NCBI GenBank assembly: GCA_020152595.1
Contig: JAIGNY010003782.1
Coordinates: forward strand, 812,001 to 876,000
DNA length: 64,000 nt
Direction of reading: 5' to 3'
Source of the DNA: Chiridota heheva
Lineage: Eukaryota > Echinodermata > Holothuroidea > Apodida > Chiridotidae
Numbering within the stretch: position 1 is the stretch's first letter; every line of letters begins with the position of its first letter. Of the stretch, positions 11,346 through 23,262 are shown in pieces. Position numbers and translations under genes: made by a program. The notes beneath the pieces were generated by a model. The model searched no databases, was not told where the DNA came from, and saw only the letters and a list, made by a program, of their open reading frames with translations.

Positions 11346-12242
11346 GAATGTTCATTTCCATTTGCCACATTTTTCTTAATACTTGCCTGTCAAATACACT
11401 TTCCTATAAGGATGAAGCTTAAGAAAAACCTCAACTAAAATTAAAAAATATCATGAGATATAAATTATCCATCAAATAATATCTTTCTGTAAGTAAATTT
11501 CATTTTAGTAGTAATAATGTTTGAACTTTTTACCTTATTATCAATTCAACCAACATGTGCCAATCAAGCAAAAGCTACCTGAACACCAATCAACAATCTC
11601 CCTTTACTGTGCTAATCAACAACTTACTGTAGTCAAGACTTGATCAACAACATGTGCCAATCAACAATATGTAACCAATCAACAACGTGCCTATCTCAAG
11701 TTATTCATGTTTGAAATCGACACATAGGGGGGGGGGGAGGGGGGGGGGAGGGGGGGCTGCCATTTTATTCAATTCTGTATTGAAATATTGTGCATGATGA
11801 CATAATTTTCCCAATCGGGACCTTAGGATTATAATGTATTTTTTATAAGAGTGATTAAAGTTTTTATTCCAAAATATTGTGACACAAAGTTTTAACAGCA
11901 TGTTTTGATAATTTCATGTGAACACAAAAATTTCCTTGACCCTTACAAAAGAAAAACACTTTATCTAAGCTAGAAAACTTGAGGTAGATTACAAAGAAAT
12001 ACAAAGCATTCCAAAATCCTGCTGGGCTGATGACATCATAATCTGCATGTTTTGAAAATAAAATGGCAGCTCCCATGGTACTATTAAGTAGTAGCATTAG
12101 AGTTTTCAATAATTACAAAAAATGTTTTAGATTGCTTCAGAAAATTATGTAACTTGGTCTGGAAATTTCTTATTTTCAATTCTATCATATGAAATATGGA
12201 TTACGTCAGACTTTGTCTCCTTTACTGACACTAATATCTCAC
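11346..12242. other. Intron stretch with poly-G tract
   Basis: Dispersed CCAATCAACAA units, then a G-run (11727-11756, two long G blocks) that would form G-quadruplex on the plus strand and C-rich RNA in the host transcript. Otherwise AT-rich and featureless up to exon o. Confidence 0.6.
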
Positions 12243-12397
12243 CTGTGCCAGGAAACCCTTGAAACTCCTTCGAGCATGATGAAATCGTTTGATCATGAGG
12301 GCAGCAAATTGCCACAAAATAAGCATTCCGCCTGTCACCTTCATGTGCTGTAATTCTAAGAGCTCCTCGGGCATGTCACTCACAACAGGGGTGTGCT
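12243..12397 (-). CDS. ABCA2-like: ABCA exon o: pre-TM7 amphipathic segment
   Basis: Acceptor ttttttcctgattag at 12398, donor CACAG|GTGAGA at 12242; 155 bp, phase 1 in, 0 out. It encodes VVSDMPEELLELQHMKVTGG, then LWQFAALMIKRFHHARRSFK and GFLAQ. The xQFxALLxKRxxxARRSxKGFxAQ block directly precedes TM7 in every ABCA protein; KRFHxARR resembles ABCA2. Confidence 0.94.
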
Positions 12398-14299
12398 CTA
12401 ATCAGGAAAAAACAATATCAAGAAAAGTTTAACGATGGTACTCTAAATATGCATTGGCTACTTACAGATTACCAAATGGTGATCAACCTACAAATCACTT
12501 CCATAACGGAATTACCTTATTTGTAAGGACTATTAAAAACCTTAAATATTTTAAACTTTTTGCTTATAAAAAGTAACATTTATTGATGAACACAAATTCA
12601 AAGTCTTTTAGTTTTGCAAAGTTGTATTGCTTTCTAAATAAACAGGTGACCAAAATATGAAAACATGAAATCTGTGACAAGTTGAAGGCAGCTCAATCTT
12701 GATGTACTTCCATAGATCATGATTTTAAATCCAAGTGAACTCCGACCTTAAGCGTGTCTTTCCCAACTCAATGTTGAGTGAGATGTCAATTGATCTTTGA
12801 CATGAAATATTTACAAAACTTCCTGTTTTCATCATCATTTACAGGTAGCACGCAACTACTTATTGGCCATGTTGAAACCTATGATAAACGAGTCAAGTTT
12901 GGGGTCTTTTTTTGTACCAAAAAGGGGAAGTTTTGTAACCTGTTGCAATGTTTTCTGAAAAGTACAATCTATTATCTTTCAGAGGATGGAATGTCCAATG
13001 GGGGTTCACCTAAGGTTTTGGACTTTTTTTAGGTCAAAGTGAAAAGGTTTTTTACCCTAACCGAATGACTCAAATTTTGGTATTGGCCCATGGTAAATTA
13101 GTTCCTCGTGAAACTTTTTCTGAAGCAGATGTTGTCCAAATTAAACGAGCATAGTCATGACCAATCCCTTCTTTACCATTCCTAAAATTTTCAACTTCTG
13201 AGTTTCCGTTCCCCCTCTCAAAAACATTATTATTAGCCTTTTCTCTGGGCTTCTCATTTTGGGCTGGCAGAGTAATACCTAATTAGTTCTGTGCTACCTT
13301 AAGTTTGTTTCGAAATGCATCTTATGCTTCCTTCAATGCTATGCCATACTTGCACAAAAATACATCAGATAAGGCTTATCTTTCTTTTTCATCAAAGGAT
13401 ACAAATTTCTTTTAATTTTCATGTCAGTTTTCCAAGATTTCATGTCAACATTTTCATTTTTGAAAAATCATTTTTTAAACTAATAGCACACACTTATATT
13501 GAAGGTATATCCCAAATATAACTAACCATAAGCTTGAAGCTACCATGCAAAGAGATGTTAAGCACAGAGTTACCAACACAGGTTTGACATGTTGGAGGGG
13601 GAGGGAGGGGGAGAGGGTAAGCAATTCCAATGTTTGCAATTTGGCAAAAGAGATAAATGGATGCAACACCCATTTCTATGTCAAACACTTGTATAAATAA
13701 ACTTTGTAGCTCCTTGTAAATGCAAATGATAGAGAATTAAGCTTAAATCAATCTTGATTGAAATTAGAAAATCACAAAATAAAATTTCAGAAAAAGTTAT
13801 TGCTTTAAAAATGATTGGGAAGTAGGGGATCACATCACCCCACCCCTCCTCCCCCAGTGTGGGGCCCTATAGTAATATATTAACAAGTAGAGAAAAACCA
13901 GTTGTTGAATGAACATTCACATATGTCAACTTGGAAAATATTTGACAACACATTATGCTGCAAGCTCGAAACTGATATTGAATTGAAACTAAAAGCTATC
14001 ACAACATCAATGCATATATATACTAGTAAGAGACAGATAATTTAATTATATTCCATAAAGCAAAAGAACATAAACTGATCATCATAATTTAAAAAAGGTA
14101 AATTCTTTCTCAGGCCTTTGAATGACATGGTTGGTTTTCTTGGTGTGAGTGGATTGCAGTTAACTCTCTATGGATGGCATTCATTTCTATGTCACACGCT
14201 TGTGCAAATGAATTTTCATGTGAGTGAAAATACCATGATAAAAATTAAGTTCAAATTAAACTTGAATGGAATTCAAAATAAAAATCACAAAATAATATT
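12398..14299. other. Intron stretch, no gene seen
   Basis: AT-rich sequence with runs of T and one C-rich patch near 13840. Sequence around 13650-13790 is repeated in diverged form at 14175-14310 (CATTTCTATGTCA...AATCACAAAATAA). No coding signal. Confidence 0.5.
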
Positions 14300-17200
14300 T
14301 TTTGTTTTGTTTGTTTGTTTGTTTGATGAGGGCTTAACAGCACCACGACAGTGAGGGTCAAATTGTGCCTGAGAGGTTAGATCATTCCAGAAGTAAGAAG
14401 GAAAGAAAATAGAGTCTGAGAGAAGTATGGATGCTAAGAGCCATGAAGCTGGGATCAAAAGAGGAAGGTGTATAAAAGGGGTAAATGTAGGTAGAGGGGG
14501 TGGGAGACAAGGACTAAATTTTATCCAGGGTTTTTATCTGGAAGAGCTGGGCTATGGAGTTGTGAGGGGTGGGGGAAGCTCTGGGAAGGTTGTACAAGGG
14601 GAAGGCAAGGAGAATGTGGTGGACTGTGAGGGGGAATGGCAATTGTTGCAGAGGGGTGGGGGAGCCAGTAAGGAGGTGGGAGTGAATGAGGTGGGTGGGA
14701 CCTATTCTAAGGTGGGGGTAATGTGAACGTTGTCGATATGGGAAAGATTGTGGATGGTGGGTTTGGTCGGAATGGTGGGTTTGATTGAAATGGTGGGATG
14801 GATGTCGTGGAGTTTGTTATCAATTTGGAAGTCCCATGAGGTTTATCAGCGGTCACAATCAAGAGAAGTGAGAAACCGATGTCAGAAAGGGTTTTGGGAA
14901 ATGGGATAGGGGAGGTTGAGGGAAAGCTTAGGAGCTGAATCAGCTCTTGTCATTGCTGGGTTGCCAACATGGTTGGGTATCCAGAAGAAAATAATATTTT
15001 TCCTGCAAGGGGGTGGGTGGGGGCGAGATGGAGTTTATGGAGGAGGTGGGACATGGGCTTATCCCACTTAATGTTGAGTAAAGAAGGACAGGCTTTGAGT
15101 CTGAGAAGATGACAAAGTGGCTGAGCTGGGAGTACTCAATATAGTTGAGGGCGAGTAGGATGGCCATGGCCGAGAAGATGGATGAGTAGTTGAGAAGCCT
15201 GCTACTGAGAGTGATGTCTTGGATGACAACAGCAGCAGCTGTCTTGTCACCTTCCTTAGAGCCATCAGTATAGATGGAGGTTTATTTTGAGAGTAAAGAA
15301 GGACATGCTTTGAGTCTGAGAAGATGGCAAAGTGGCTGAGTGGGGAGTACTCAATATAGTTGAGGGTGAGTAGGATGGCCATGGCCGAGAAGATGGATGA
15401 GTAGTTGAGATGAGTAGTTGAGAAGCCTGCTACTAAGGAGGAAGTCTTGGATGACAGCAGCAGCAGCTGTCTTGTCACCTTCCTTGGAGCCATCAGAATA
15501 GATGGAGGTGTAGTTTGAGAGTTGGTCTTTGATTTGGTTGTGGAGATTGATTAAGAGGTTGGGGTTGGTTTGGGTGTTGTGATGAGTGGCGAGGCCCAGG
15601 TGGATGGAGGGAGAAGGTGGCCCATGGAGAAAAAGTGGGCCAGGAGAAGGTGCCAAGAGTGGCAGGGTTGATGCCGAGATGGTGGAGGTCAGGTTTGATG
15701 CATAAGCTATAGGGAGGAATAGGGCTTTAGTACTATCAAAGAGGGTGGAGAAATTGGGATACCTAATGAGCTTGTAGACAGGGTTTTGGGTGTTGGTGAG
15801 GGCTCTAAAAGCATAGGAGAGGCTAAGCTTTCTACACCTTAGCAGGAAGGGGGTTCGTTTGCTTCAATGTGAAGGCTGGTAATGGAGAAGGGGAGGGCCC
15901 TGTAGGCACCAAGGCAAAGCTTCACAGCTTCAGTTTGGATGGTGTTAATCTGGTTAAGGTAAGAGTTGTGAGTGGCACAGCAGACAATATTGCCATAATC
16001 AAGCTTGACACAAATGGTGAGCTTGAAGATTTTGAGGAGAGTGTGGTGATTCGCACCCCAAGTGATGTTGGAGGGGAGGCAGAGAAGGTTGAGGGATCTG
16101 TTGCATTTCTGTTTCAGGTTGGTGATGTGTTGCTTGTAGGAGAGCTTGGGGTCTAGGGTTAGACCCAGGAACTTAGTGTAGTCAACTTTAGGGATGTGAT
16201 TGGCATTAAGCACGAGGTTCGGGTTGGGGTGGAGGTTGCTGAAATGACAGTGCATGAAGACTGTCTTGTCTTTGGAGAATTTAAAACCATTATTGTTGCA
16301 CCAGTCTTACAGCTGGTTGAGGCTAAGTTGGAGCCTATTTTTGATGAGAGAAAAGCTAGGGGAGAAGTAGAAGATGGTGAAGTCGTCCACATAGAGGGTA
16401 CATTTGATGTTGGGGCCAAAGTTGTCCGTGATGTTGTTAATGTTCAGGTTTCTGGTTAAAGAGAGTAGGGAGAAGGATGCTGCCTTGGGGGTGCCCTCTT
16501 TTGAGGGTAGGGGTTGGAGAGGGTGTGGCCAATACAAACTTGGAACTGCCAGGGTGAGAGGAAGTTTTGAATAAAGATGGGGAGGTGGCCTCTGCGGCCG
16601 ATGGTGTAAAGCTTGCGGGTAATACCTTATTTCACAAGTAGTGTCCTTGTTGGGGAGGTGTTTCAGGAACTGGTAGGGGATGTTATCTGGGCCCGTGGAG
16701 GTGCAGCCAGCATCGTGGATGGTTTACTTTAATTCAGATAGGGTGAGAGGGGTGTTGTAACTCTCGGTGTTGTCGGAGGGAAAGGTAATACTCTGGATTT
16801 CGTTGTGAGCTTGGCTTTAAAAGCATTGGGGTAGTTGGCCATGGACAAGATGTTGCTGAACTAGGCAGGGAGGCGGTTAGCGATATCCTTTTTCCCCGGT
16901 GAGAAGATTACCATTCCAGAAGAGATGAGAGATGGAAGACTTGCCCATCCTGCCATGGAAGCTCTTAACCATACTCAAAATCTTCTTAGTTGGTGGTGAG
17001 AGAAAAAATGAAGTTGTTCCAAGTGTTGGTTTTACTATCCTTGATAGTGCGCCTGGCTTTGGCACGGCTGATGCGAAAGAGGTTGAGGTTGTGGGTGGTC
17101 GGATTTGTTTTTAAGTTTATGAGGGCATTTTTCCTGTTCTTGATGGCGGTTTTGCAGTCATCGTTGAACCAGGGTTGGTTAGGGGGTTTGGAGATTTTGT

Positions 17201-18240
17201 GAATGGAGCAGGTGGTGATGTTGATAAGGATGTTACTGAAGTTTGACAAGGGATCCTCACCCTCAAGATGGGAGGAGAGGTGACAGTTGCAGAGGGTTTC
17301 AAAAAAGAGGGCAGTTGGCTTTCTTAAGGTTCCAGTTGGGGGTGTGGTCTGTGGGGGTTTTAAGGTTGGAGTGAATTAGGAGAGGGTAATGGTCACTACC
17401 AAAGAGGTCAGCAGTGACCTTCCAGCTAAAATCAAGGAGGAAGTTGGGGGAACAACTAGACAGGTCAATATAAGTGAGGGAGCCAATGGCAGGGTGAAGG
17501 TAGGTTGGGGAGTTAGTGTTGAGCAAGGAGAGGCTATGCTGTCAAAGAGTGTTTTCGACGAGCTTGCCTCTGGGGGTGGTGGTATTGGAGCCCCACAGGG
17601 GGTTGTGGGCATTATAATATCAAGAAGGATGAAAGGGGAGGGGAGCTGAGAGATAAGGTTGTTAAGGCTGGTTGGCTAAACATTGGCATGGGGAAATATT
17701 GCAAAGAGTGAAGGTTTTGTGGAGGGAGATATACATAAAGATGGCCTGAAGGTTGGTGTTCACATGAACAGGGCTGTGTGGGATATCGTGTCTAAGGAGA
17801 ATGGAGACGCCCCCACAGGCCCTATTGGCATCCTTTGATGTTTATGGTAGCAAGAAAAGTTATTGAGAGAATAATGGTCAGTGGTTTTCAAGAAGTTTTC
17901 TTGTAGGCAGAATACGACCAGGTTGAAGGTGATGGCCAGAAGGTCTTACGAGTTGGCCTTAAGGCTCCCGATTTTCCATTGTATAATGTTCTGAGTGTTA
18001 ATGTAATTGTTTCTGTTGTACGCCATAAGGAGGCAGGGGGTTATAAGGAGGCAGAGAGTTATATGGAGGAAGATCTGTTGTGTCTGGGTTGGCTTGTTTT
18101 TTTCTTTGGATCTGTCCCTGTTTCTTTAGGAGCAGTTGTTTTTTTAAAAATTGGACGAGAAGTATTTTGGTGGGTTCGGTAATCGAACAATCCATGTTCT
18201 CTTCAGTGTCATAAATGTGGGTTTGGATGGTGGGCTGTTT
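14300..18240 (-). mobile_element. Degenerate RNase H-type non-LTR retrotransposon (copy 2, most complete)
   Basis: Read on the minus strand: start of ORF2 near 18000 (NIIQWKIGSLKANS), AP-endonuclease parts (GGVSILLRHDIPHSPV; WKVTADLFGSDHYPLLI, with the SDHxP motif) at about 17870-17300, the linker PWFNDDCKTAIKNRKNAL and FRISRAKARRTIK at 17249-16986. The reverse transcriptase has its active-site LYVDDF near 16400 and C-terminal KLDYGNIVCCATHNSYLNQI near 15990. RNase H begins YSDGSKEGDKTAAAAVI near 15530. It ends in the shared 3' UTR and (CAAA)n tail. Many frameshifts and stops: dead. The I/Nimb/Ingi group of non-LTR elements has this EN-RT-RNH order. Confidence 0.88.
15068..15513 (-). repeat. 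Internal tandem duplication in the RNase H region of copy 2
   Basis: Two ~225-bp units (15068-15290 and 15291-15513), each containing GTCTGAGAAGATG, the AGTACTCAATATAGTTGAGG segment and GACA-CAGCAGCAGCTGTCTTG. The translated unit AVIQDF...IFSAMAILLxLNYIEYS appears twice. The duplication adds to the decay of the element. Confidence 0.85.
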
Positions 18241-18244
18241 GTTG

Positions 18245-20212
18245 ATTTGTTTGATGATTGTTTGATGAGGTCTTAACGGCACCACGACAACGAAGGTCAA
18301 ATTGTGCCTGAGAGGTCAGATCATTTTAGAGGTAGTAAGGAAAGAGACCAGGGGAAGAATGAGAGAAATTCAAGAACAAAAGCCAGAAAGCTGTGATCGA
18401 GAGAGGAGGTGCATGGGTAAAACAAAAACAAAGTAGAGAGGGGGTGGAAGAGGAGAATTAAATATGGTTGTAGAGGGATGCATGTTGAAGGAAGCTAGGA
18501 GACTATTTTATCTGGAGGATTTTTTTGGAAGAACTCAGCAATTAAGTTGTGGGGAGCGAGGGAAGCTCTGGGAAGGTTGTACAGGGGGCAAGCAAGGAGA
18601 ACGTGTTGGATTGTGAGGATGCAGTGGCAATTGTTACAGAGGGTTGGGGAACCAATAAGGAGGTGGGAGTGAGTGAGGTGGGTGTGACCAATTCTAAAAC
18701 GGGTAATATGAACGTTGTCAATACGAGAAAGGTTGTTGATGGTGGATTTGATCGGGATTGTGGGCTGGATAACATGGAGTTTGTTATCAATTTGGAAGTT
18801 CCATAAGGTTTGCCAGCGGTCACGAACAAGAGAAGCGATAAGCGGTTTGATGTCAGAGAGGGTTTTGGGAAAAGGGGAAGGGAGGAGGTTAAGGGCAAGC
18901 TTAGCGGCTGTATCAGCCCTGTCATTGCCAGGGATGCCAACATGGCTGGGTATCCAGAAGAAAAGAACACTTTTCCTGCAGAGGGTGGGAGAAAAGAGTT
19001 TCCGGAGGAGGAGGTGGCAGGTGAGGTTATCCCATTTAAGATTGAGTAATGAAGTAAGAACAGCCTTTGAGTCAGAGAAAATGGCAAAGTGACTAAGAGG
19101 AGAGTACTCAATAAAGTGGAGGCGAGGAGAATGGCCTTAGCCTCGGCTGAAAAGATGGTTGATTTGTTGGCCAGGTTGGCTCTTGAGTTTGATAGCGTTT
19201 GAGGTGTTGGGGTGGAGGACATGGAAGGGAAGGGGGTCTTAGAAAAGGAAGGAAGATTGGAAGAGAGGTGGTTTGTGTAATGGGTGTGGTTGGGTTAAGG
19301 ACTCGGTAAGAAGAGCCAGGTGAGGTCGGTTTGGGCATGTGAGTCAGTTTTATTTGTGTTAGGGAGGGGGCAGTATTGGTGTTTGAAGAGACTGTGCTGG
19401 AGTAGAAAGGTTTGGTGTGGAGGGAACAATGAATTGCTTCCTGGCCTCCAGGTAAGTGGTGCTGGGATTAAGGGTTTTCAGTTTAGTTATCTGTTTTTCC
19501 TGAAGCCAGGTGGGACAGACTTTGAGAAGGGGGGCTGGTTGGCTGGGTGAGTACTATTGCAAGAGGCGCTGTCATGGTCCACAGCGCTTGGATGCGGCAG
19601 GAGTTTTTTCCATGGTCTACCTCTGGCACTTATGACAACGGAGAGGGTTGAGAATGTAGGGGGCGACTGGGATTCTCAGATAGCCGACAGTAATGTGTGA
19701 GTGAAGAGTTGATGTAGCAAAAATCAGGAAGATGGTATTAGTAGGTGTTTCAACGCCGTCTCTCTTGAGGTTAAGACAATGAGCCTCAGTGATGTGTTGG
19801 CTGGCAAGTACCTCAACAAAGTCTTCATTGGTCAAGTAGGCAAGGTCTTTGGTTCTGATGACGCCTTTGCTGGAGTTCAGGGAATGGTGGAGAGTGACTG
19901 TTATGTCGATATCAGTATTAGTTAGGGTTTTGGTGGTGAGGAGGGTGGTGGCTTGAGTGTCCCTGGTGCAGTGCACCAGGAGATCGCCGGTCTGAGGGTA
20001 GAAAACTAGGGTAGGGTACCGAGAAGGCGGAGAGCACCTTGTGGATGAGGAAGGGGGAAACTCTTTTGAAACTGTCTGATTTGTTGGTGGCCTGAATGAT
20101 TACAATTTTGGGGACTGGGGCTAAGGAATGGTCAATGGAGGTAGCAGGTAGGTCACAGGGAGGGGGGGGGGGGAAAGAGAGCCAAGGTCAAGGCAGAAGT
20201 GTTTGGTCATGT
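18245..20212 (-). mobile_element. Second non-LTR copy: RNase H end fused to ORF1 (copy 3)
   Basis: The left part (18245-19340) is the 3' UTR plus RNase H, including AKAILLASTLLSTLL. From about 19370 the sequence is ORF1: on the minus strand YLTNEDFVEVLASQHITEAH, HITVGYLRIPVAPYILNPL and the CCHC knuckle start CHKCQR, which runs into a stop. EN and RT are missing. The left end abuts copy 2 directly, so the two are head-to-tail in the same orientation. Confidence 0.8.
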
Positions 20213-20534
20213 TAGAAAAAAATACCAAGGGCCGGGAGACACGAGGCAACTAGAAAAAAAAAAGTAGTGGAACTACCACTGTACAAAAACTGAATAGGGC
20301 ATGTAGGCCTGGTCACAAAGAGAGGGAAAAAATAACTAGAGCTGTCGCGAGGACAGGATGCTCGACTATTCAAAGCTAGTACAGAGAATGGGTTAATAGA
20401 GGGAAGTATATACATAAATAGGGTAGCAGGGGCAGATGATTTCAAATTACTCAAGCTTTGAAAGATGCACATACATTTTTATTTGCACTACAAGCTTTAA
20501 AATATGTTTGAGTTTTCCAAGATATTTTAAAACA
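20213..20534. other. Unassigned stretch between non-LTR copy and minisatellite
   Basis: Starts right after a G-rich run (20160-20175) at the ORF1 5' end. Possible 5' UTR remnant of the element, but no motif confirms this. Confidence 0.4.
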
Positions 20535-22450
20535 AAAAAAGCTCAAGGTTACCTAAATATAACCAGAAGAATAGAGGCAGAATTTATATAACCAGAGAGA
20601 TAGAGGTAGGATATATAGAACCAGAGGGATAGAAGCAGGATTTATAGAACCAGAGGGATAAAGGTAGGATATATAGAGCCACAGGGATAGAGGCAGGATA
20701 TATATAAGCAGAGGGATAGGGATAGAGGCAGGATATATAGAGCCAGAGGGATAGAGGCAGGATATATATAACCAGAGGGATAGAGGCAGGATATATAGAC
20801 CCAGAGGGATAGAGGTAGGATATATAGAGAGCCAGAGGGATACAGGTAGGATATATAGAGCCAGAGGGATAGATGGAGGATATATAGAGCCAGAGGGATA
20901 GAGGCAGGATATACAGCAAAATTATAGAGGCAGGATATACAGCCAAAGGAATACAGGCAGGATATACAGCCAGAGGGATAGAGGCAGGATATACAGCCAG
21001 AGTGGTAGAGGCAGGATATACAGCCAGAGTGATAGAGGCAGGATATACAGCCAGAGTGATAGAGGCAGGATATACAGCCAGAGGGATAGAGGCAGGATAT
21101 ACAGCCAGAGTGATAGAGGCAGGATATACAGCCAGAGGAATAGAGGCAGGATATACAGCCAGAGGGATAGAGGCAGGATATATAGCCAGAGGGATAGAGG
21201 CAGGATATACAGCAAAAGGGATAGAGGCAGGAAATACAGCAAAAGGGATAGAGGCAGGATATACAGCCAGAGGGATAGAGGCAGGATATACAGCCAGAGT
21301 GGTAGAGGCAGGATATACAGCCAGAGTGGTAGAGGCAGGATATACAGCCAGAGTGATAGAGGCAGGATATACAGCCAGAGTGATAGAGGCAGGATATACA
21401 GCCAGAGGGATAGAGGCAGGATATACAGCCAAAGGGATACAGGCAGGATATACAGCCAGAGGGATAGAGGCAAGATATACAGCCAGAGTGGTAGAGGCAG
21501 GATATACAGCCAGGCAGGATATACAGCCAGAGTGATAGAGGCAGGGCAGAGGGATAGAGGCAGGATATGCAGCCAGAGTGGTAGAGGCCAGCCAGGTGAT
21601 AGAGGCAGGATATACAGCCAGAGTGATAGAGGCAGGATTTACAGCCAGAGTGATAGAGGCAGGATATACAGCCAGAGGGATAGAGGCAGGATATATAGCC
21701 AGAGGGATAGAGGCAGGATATACAGCAAAAGGGATAGAGGCAGGAAATACAGCAAAAGGGATAGAGGCAGGATATACAGCCAAAGGAATACAGGCAGGAT
21801 ATACAGCCAGAGGGATAGAGGCAGGATATACAGCCAGAGTGGTAGAGGCAGGATATACAGCCAGAGTGATAGAGGCAGGATATACAGCCAGAGTGATAGA
21901 GGCAGGATATACAGCCAGAGGGATAGAGGCAGGATATACAGCCAGAGGGATAGAGGCAGGATATACAGCCAGAGGGATAGAGGCAGGATATACAGCCAGA
22001 GGGATAAAGGCAGGATATATAGCCAGAGGGATAGAGGCAGGATATGCAGCCAGAGTGATAGAGGCAGGATATACAGCCAGAAGGATATACAGCCAGAGGG
22101 ATAGCGGCAGGATATACAGCAAAAGGGATAGGGGCAGGAAATACAGCAAAAGGGATAGAGGCAGGATATACAGCCAGAGGGATAGAGGCAGGGTATATAG
22201 CCAGAGGGATAGAGGCAGGATATACAGCCAGAGGGATAAAGGCAGGATATATAGCCAGAGGGATAGAGGTAGGATATACAGCCAGAGGGATAGAGGCAGG
22301 ATATATAGCCAGAGAGATAGAGGTAGGATATACAGCCAGAGGGAGAGGCAGGATATATAGCCAGAGGGATAGAGCGAGAAGGATAGAGCCAGAGGGATTG
22401 AGCGAGAAGGATAGAGCCAGAGGGATTGAGCCGAAGGAATTGAGCCAGAG
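20535..22450. repeat. 27-bp minisatellite, about 70 copies, open in several frames
   Basis: The unit is GATAGAGGCAGGATATACAGCCAGAGG with variants (TATATAGCC, AGTGATAG, AAAAGGGATAG). As 27 is a multiple of three and most units lack stops, frames of 637 and 653 codons on the minus strand and up to 260 on the plus strand stay open, with 9-residue periodic peptides such as LWLYILPLS. It lacks splice sites, domain similarity and codon bias. I treat it as noncoding satellite in the large intron. Confidence 0.93.
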
Positions 22451-22479
22451 GAATAAAGCCAGAGGGACGCCAGTAGGTC

Positions 22480-22635
22480 GGCAGTGCTGGTATACATTTT
22501 TACAGCTGAATGGACTGGAGCAAGCAGAGTAAAGTGTCTTGTTCAAGGACACAATGCAGCGCTCGCTACCAAGTCCAACCCGGTCCATTTTGCATACGAG
22601 CATGACTCCTTACCCACTAAGACACTGCACCTCCT
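22480..22635 (-). mobile_element. tRNA-derived SINE with CTTG-AAGACACTTTA core
   Basis: On the minus strand: A-box-like TTAGTGGGTAAGG, B-box-like GGGTTGGACTTG, then GTGTCCTTGAACAAGACACT, a core widespread in animal SINEs. The order fits a Pol III-derived SINE head and body. It directly follows the 27-bp minisatellite. Confidence 0.7.
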
Positions 22636-22803
22636 AAGTAGTCCTGCAGCTTCTTAGTACAACAACATAAAATGTCAAATTCCTCATAAAAATGACATTT
22701 TCTTTAAATCACAGCAAAATCTATACTAATTTCTACACTATGGCTTGCCTATACAATTTCACAACTGCTCCAGTACCCATTTAAAGTGATCTACGTATCG
22801 CAT

Positions 22804-23010
22804 CTATGATGAACTAAGGAGGGACTTAACGTCAAACTTAAAATTCTGACCTGGTCTGGAACCAAAACTGACGTTTCTGCGATGACCAAAATGTTGCTTG
22901 AATTGCAACGCGTCGTCGACGGCTCCTTCCGTAAGGTTTTCTCCTAAACATGCCAAAATAAACAGAAGAAGAACACTACTACAAGAGGTGCATGAGAGAC
23001 TACAGTTCAT
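22804..23010 (-). CDS. Possible nested small secreted protein (68 codons)
   Basis: ATG at 23010, stop at 22804-22806. The N-terminus MNCSLSCTSCSSVLLLFILA has a signal-peptide-like hydrophobic core ending in LACLGE, then a polar part with a dibasic site (GHRRNVSFGSRPG). Local sequence is richer in CpG than the surrounding intron. A GTCAGA donor-like site lies after SRPG, so this could be a first exon. No homologue is recognised. It could equally be a chance ORF. Confidence 0.25.
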   Translation of the reverse strand: MNCSLSCTSCSSVLLLFILACLGENLTEGAVDDALQFKQHFGHRRNVSFGSRPGQNFKFDVKSLLSSS

Positions 23011-23094
23011 GCTTACACTGAAAGCTCACTTTATGTAAAAACAACAAGGAAATGACGGGGAAACACACAGATAACTCTTTATCCTTATAGTATT

Positions 23095-23262
23095 TCGTAT
23101 AAAGAAACAAGTACTTCGTGTGAAGAAACAAGTATTTCATGTGAAAAAACAAGTATTTCATGTGAAGAAACAAATATTTCATGTGAAAAAACAAGTATTT
23201 CATGTGAAAAAACAAGTATTTCATGTGAAGAAACAAGCATTTTGTGTGAAGAAACAAAAATT
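23095..23262. repeat. 21-bp minisatellite, 8 copies
   Basis: The unit is AACAAGTATTTCATGTGAAGA with A/G variants. It is open in both directions because 21 is divisible by three. Not a gene. Confidence 0.95.

Noticed and set aside
10767-11347. Three overlapping Asn/Gln/Cys-rich frames of up to 177 codons
   Set aside because: All come from the CCAATCAACAACATGTG repeat read in three frames.
15869-16459. Plus-strand frames of 87-95 codons with globular-looking sequence
   Set aside because: They are antisense shadows of the reverse transcriptase in the non-LTR element.
20584-22603. Two minus-strand frames of 637 and 653 codons that could be taken for a large repetitive membrane protein
   Set aside because: They are two frames of the same 27-bp minisatellite; open length follows from the unit being nine stop-free codons. 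No splice sites, domains or unique sequence support a gene.
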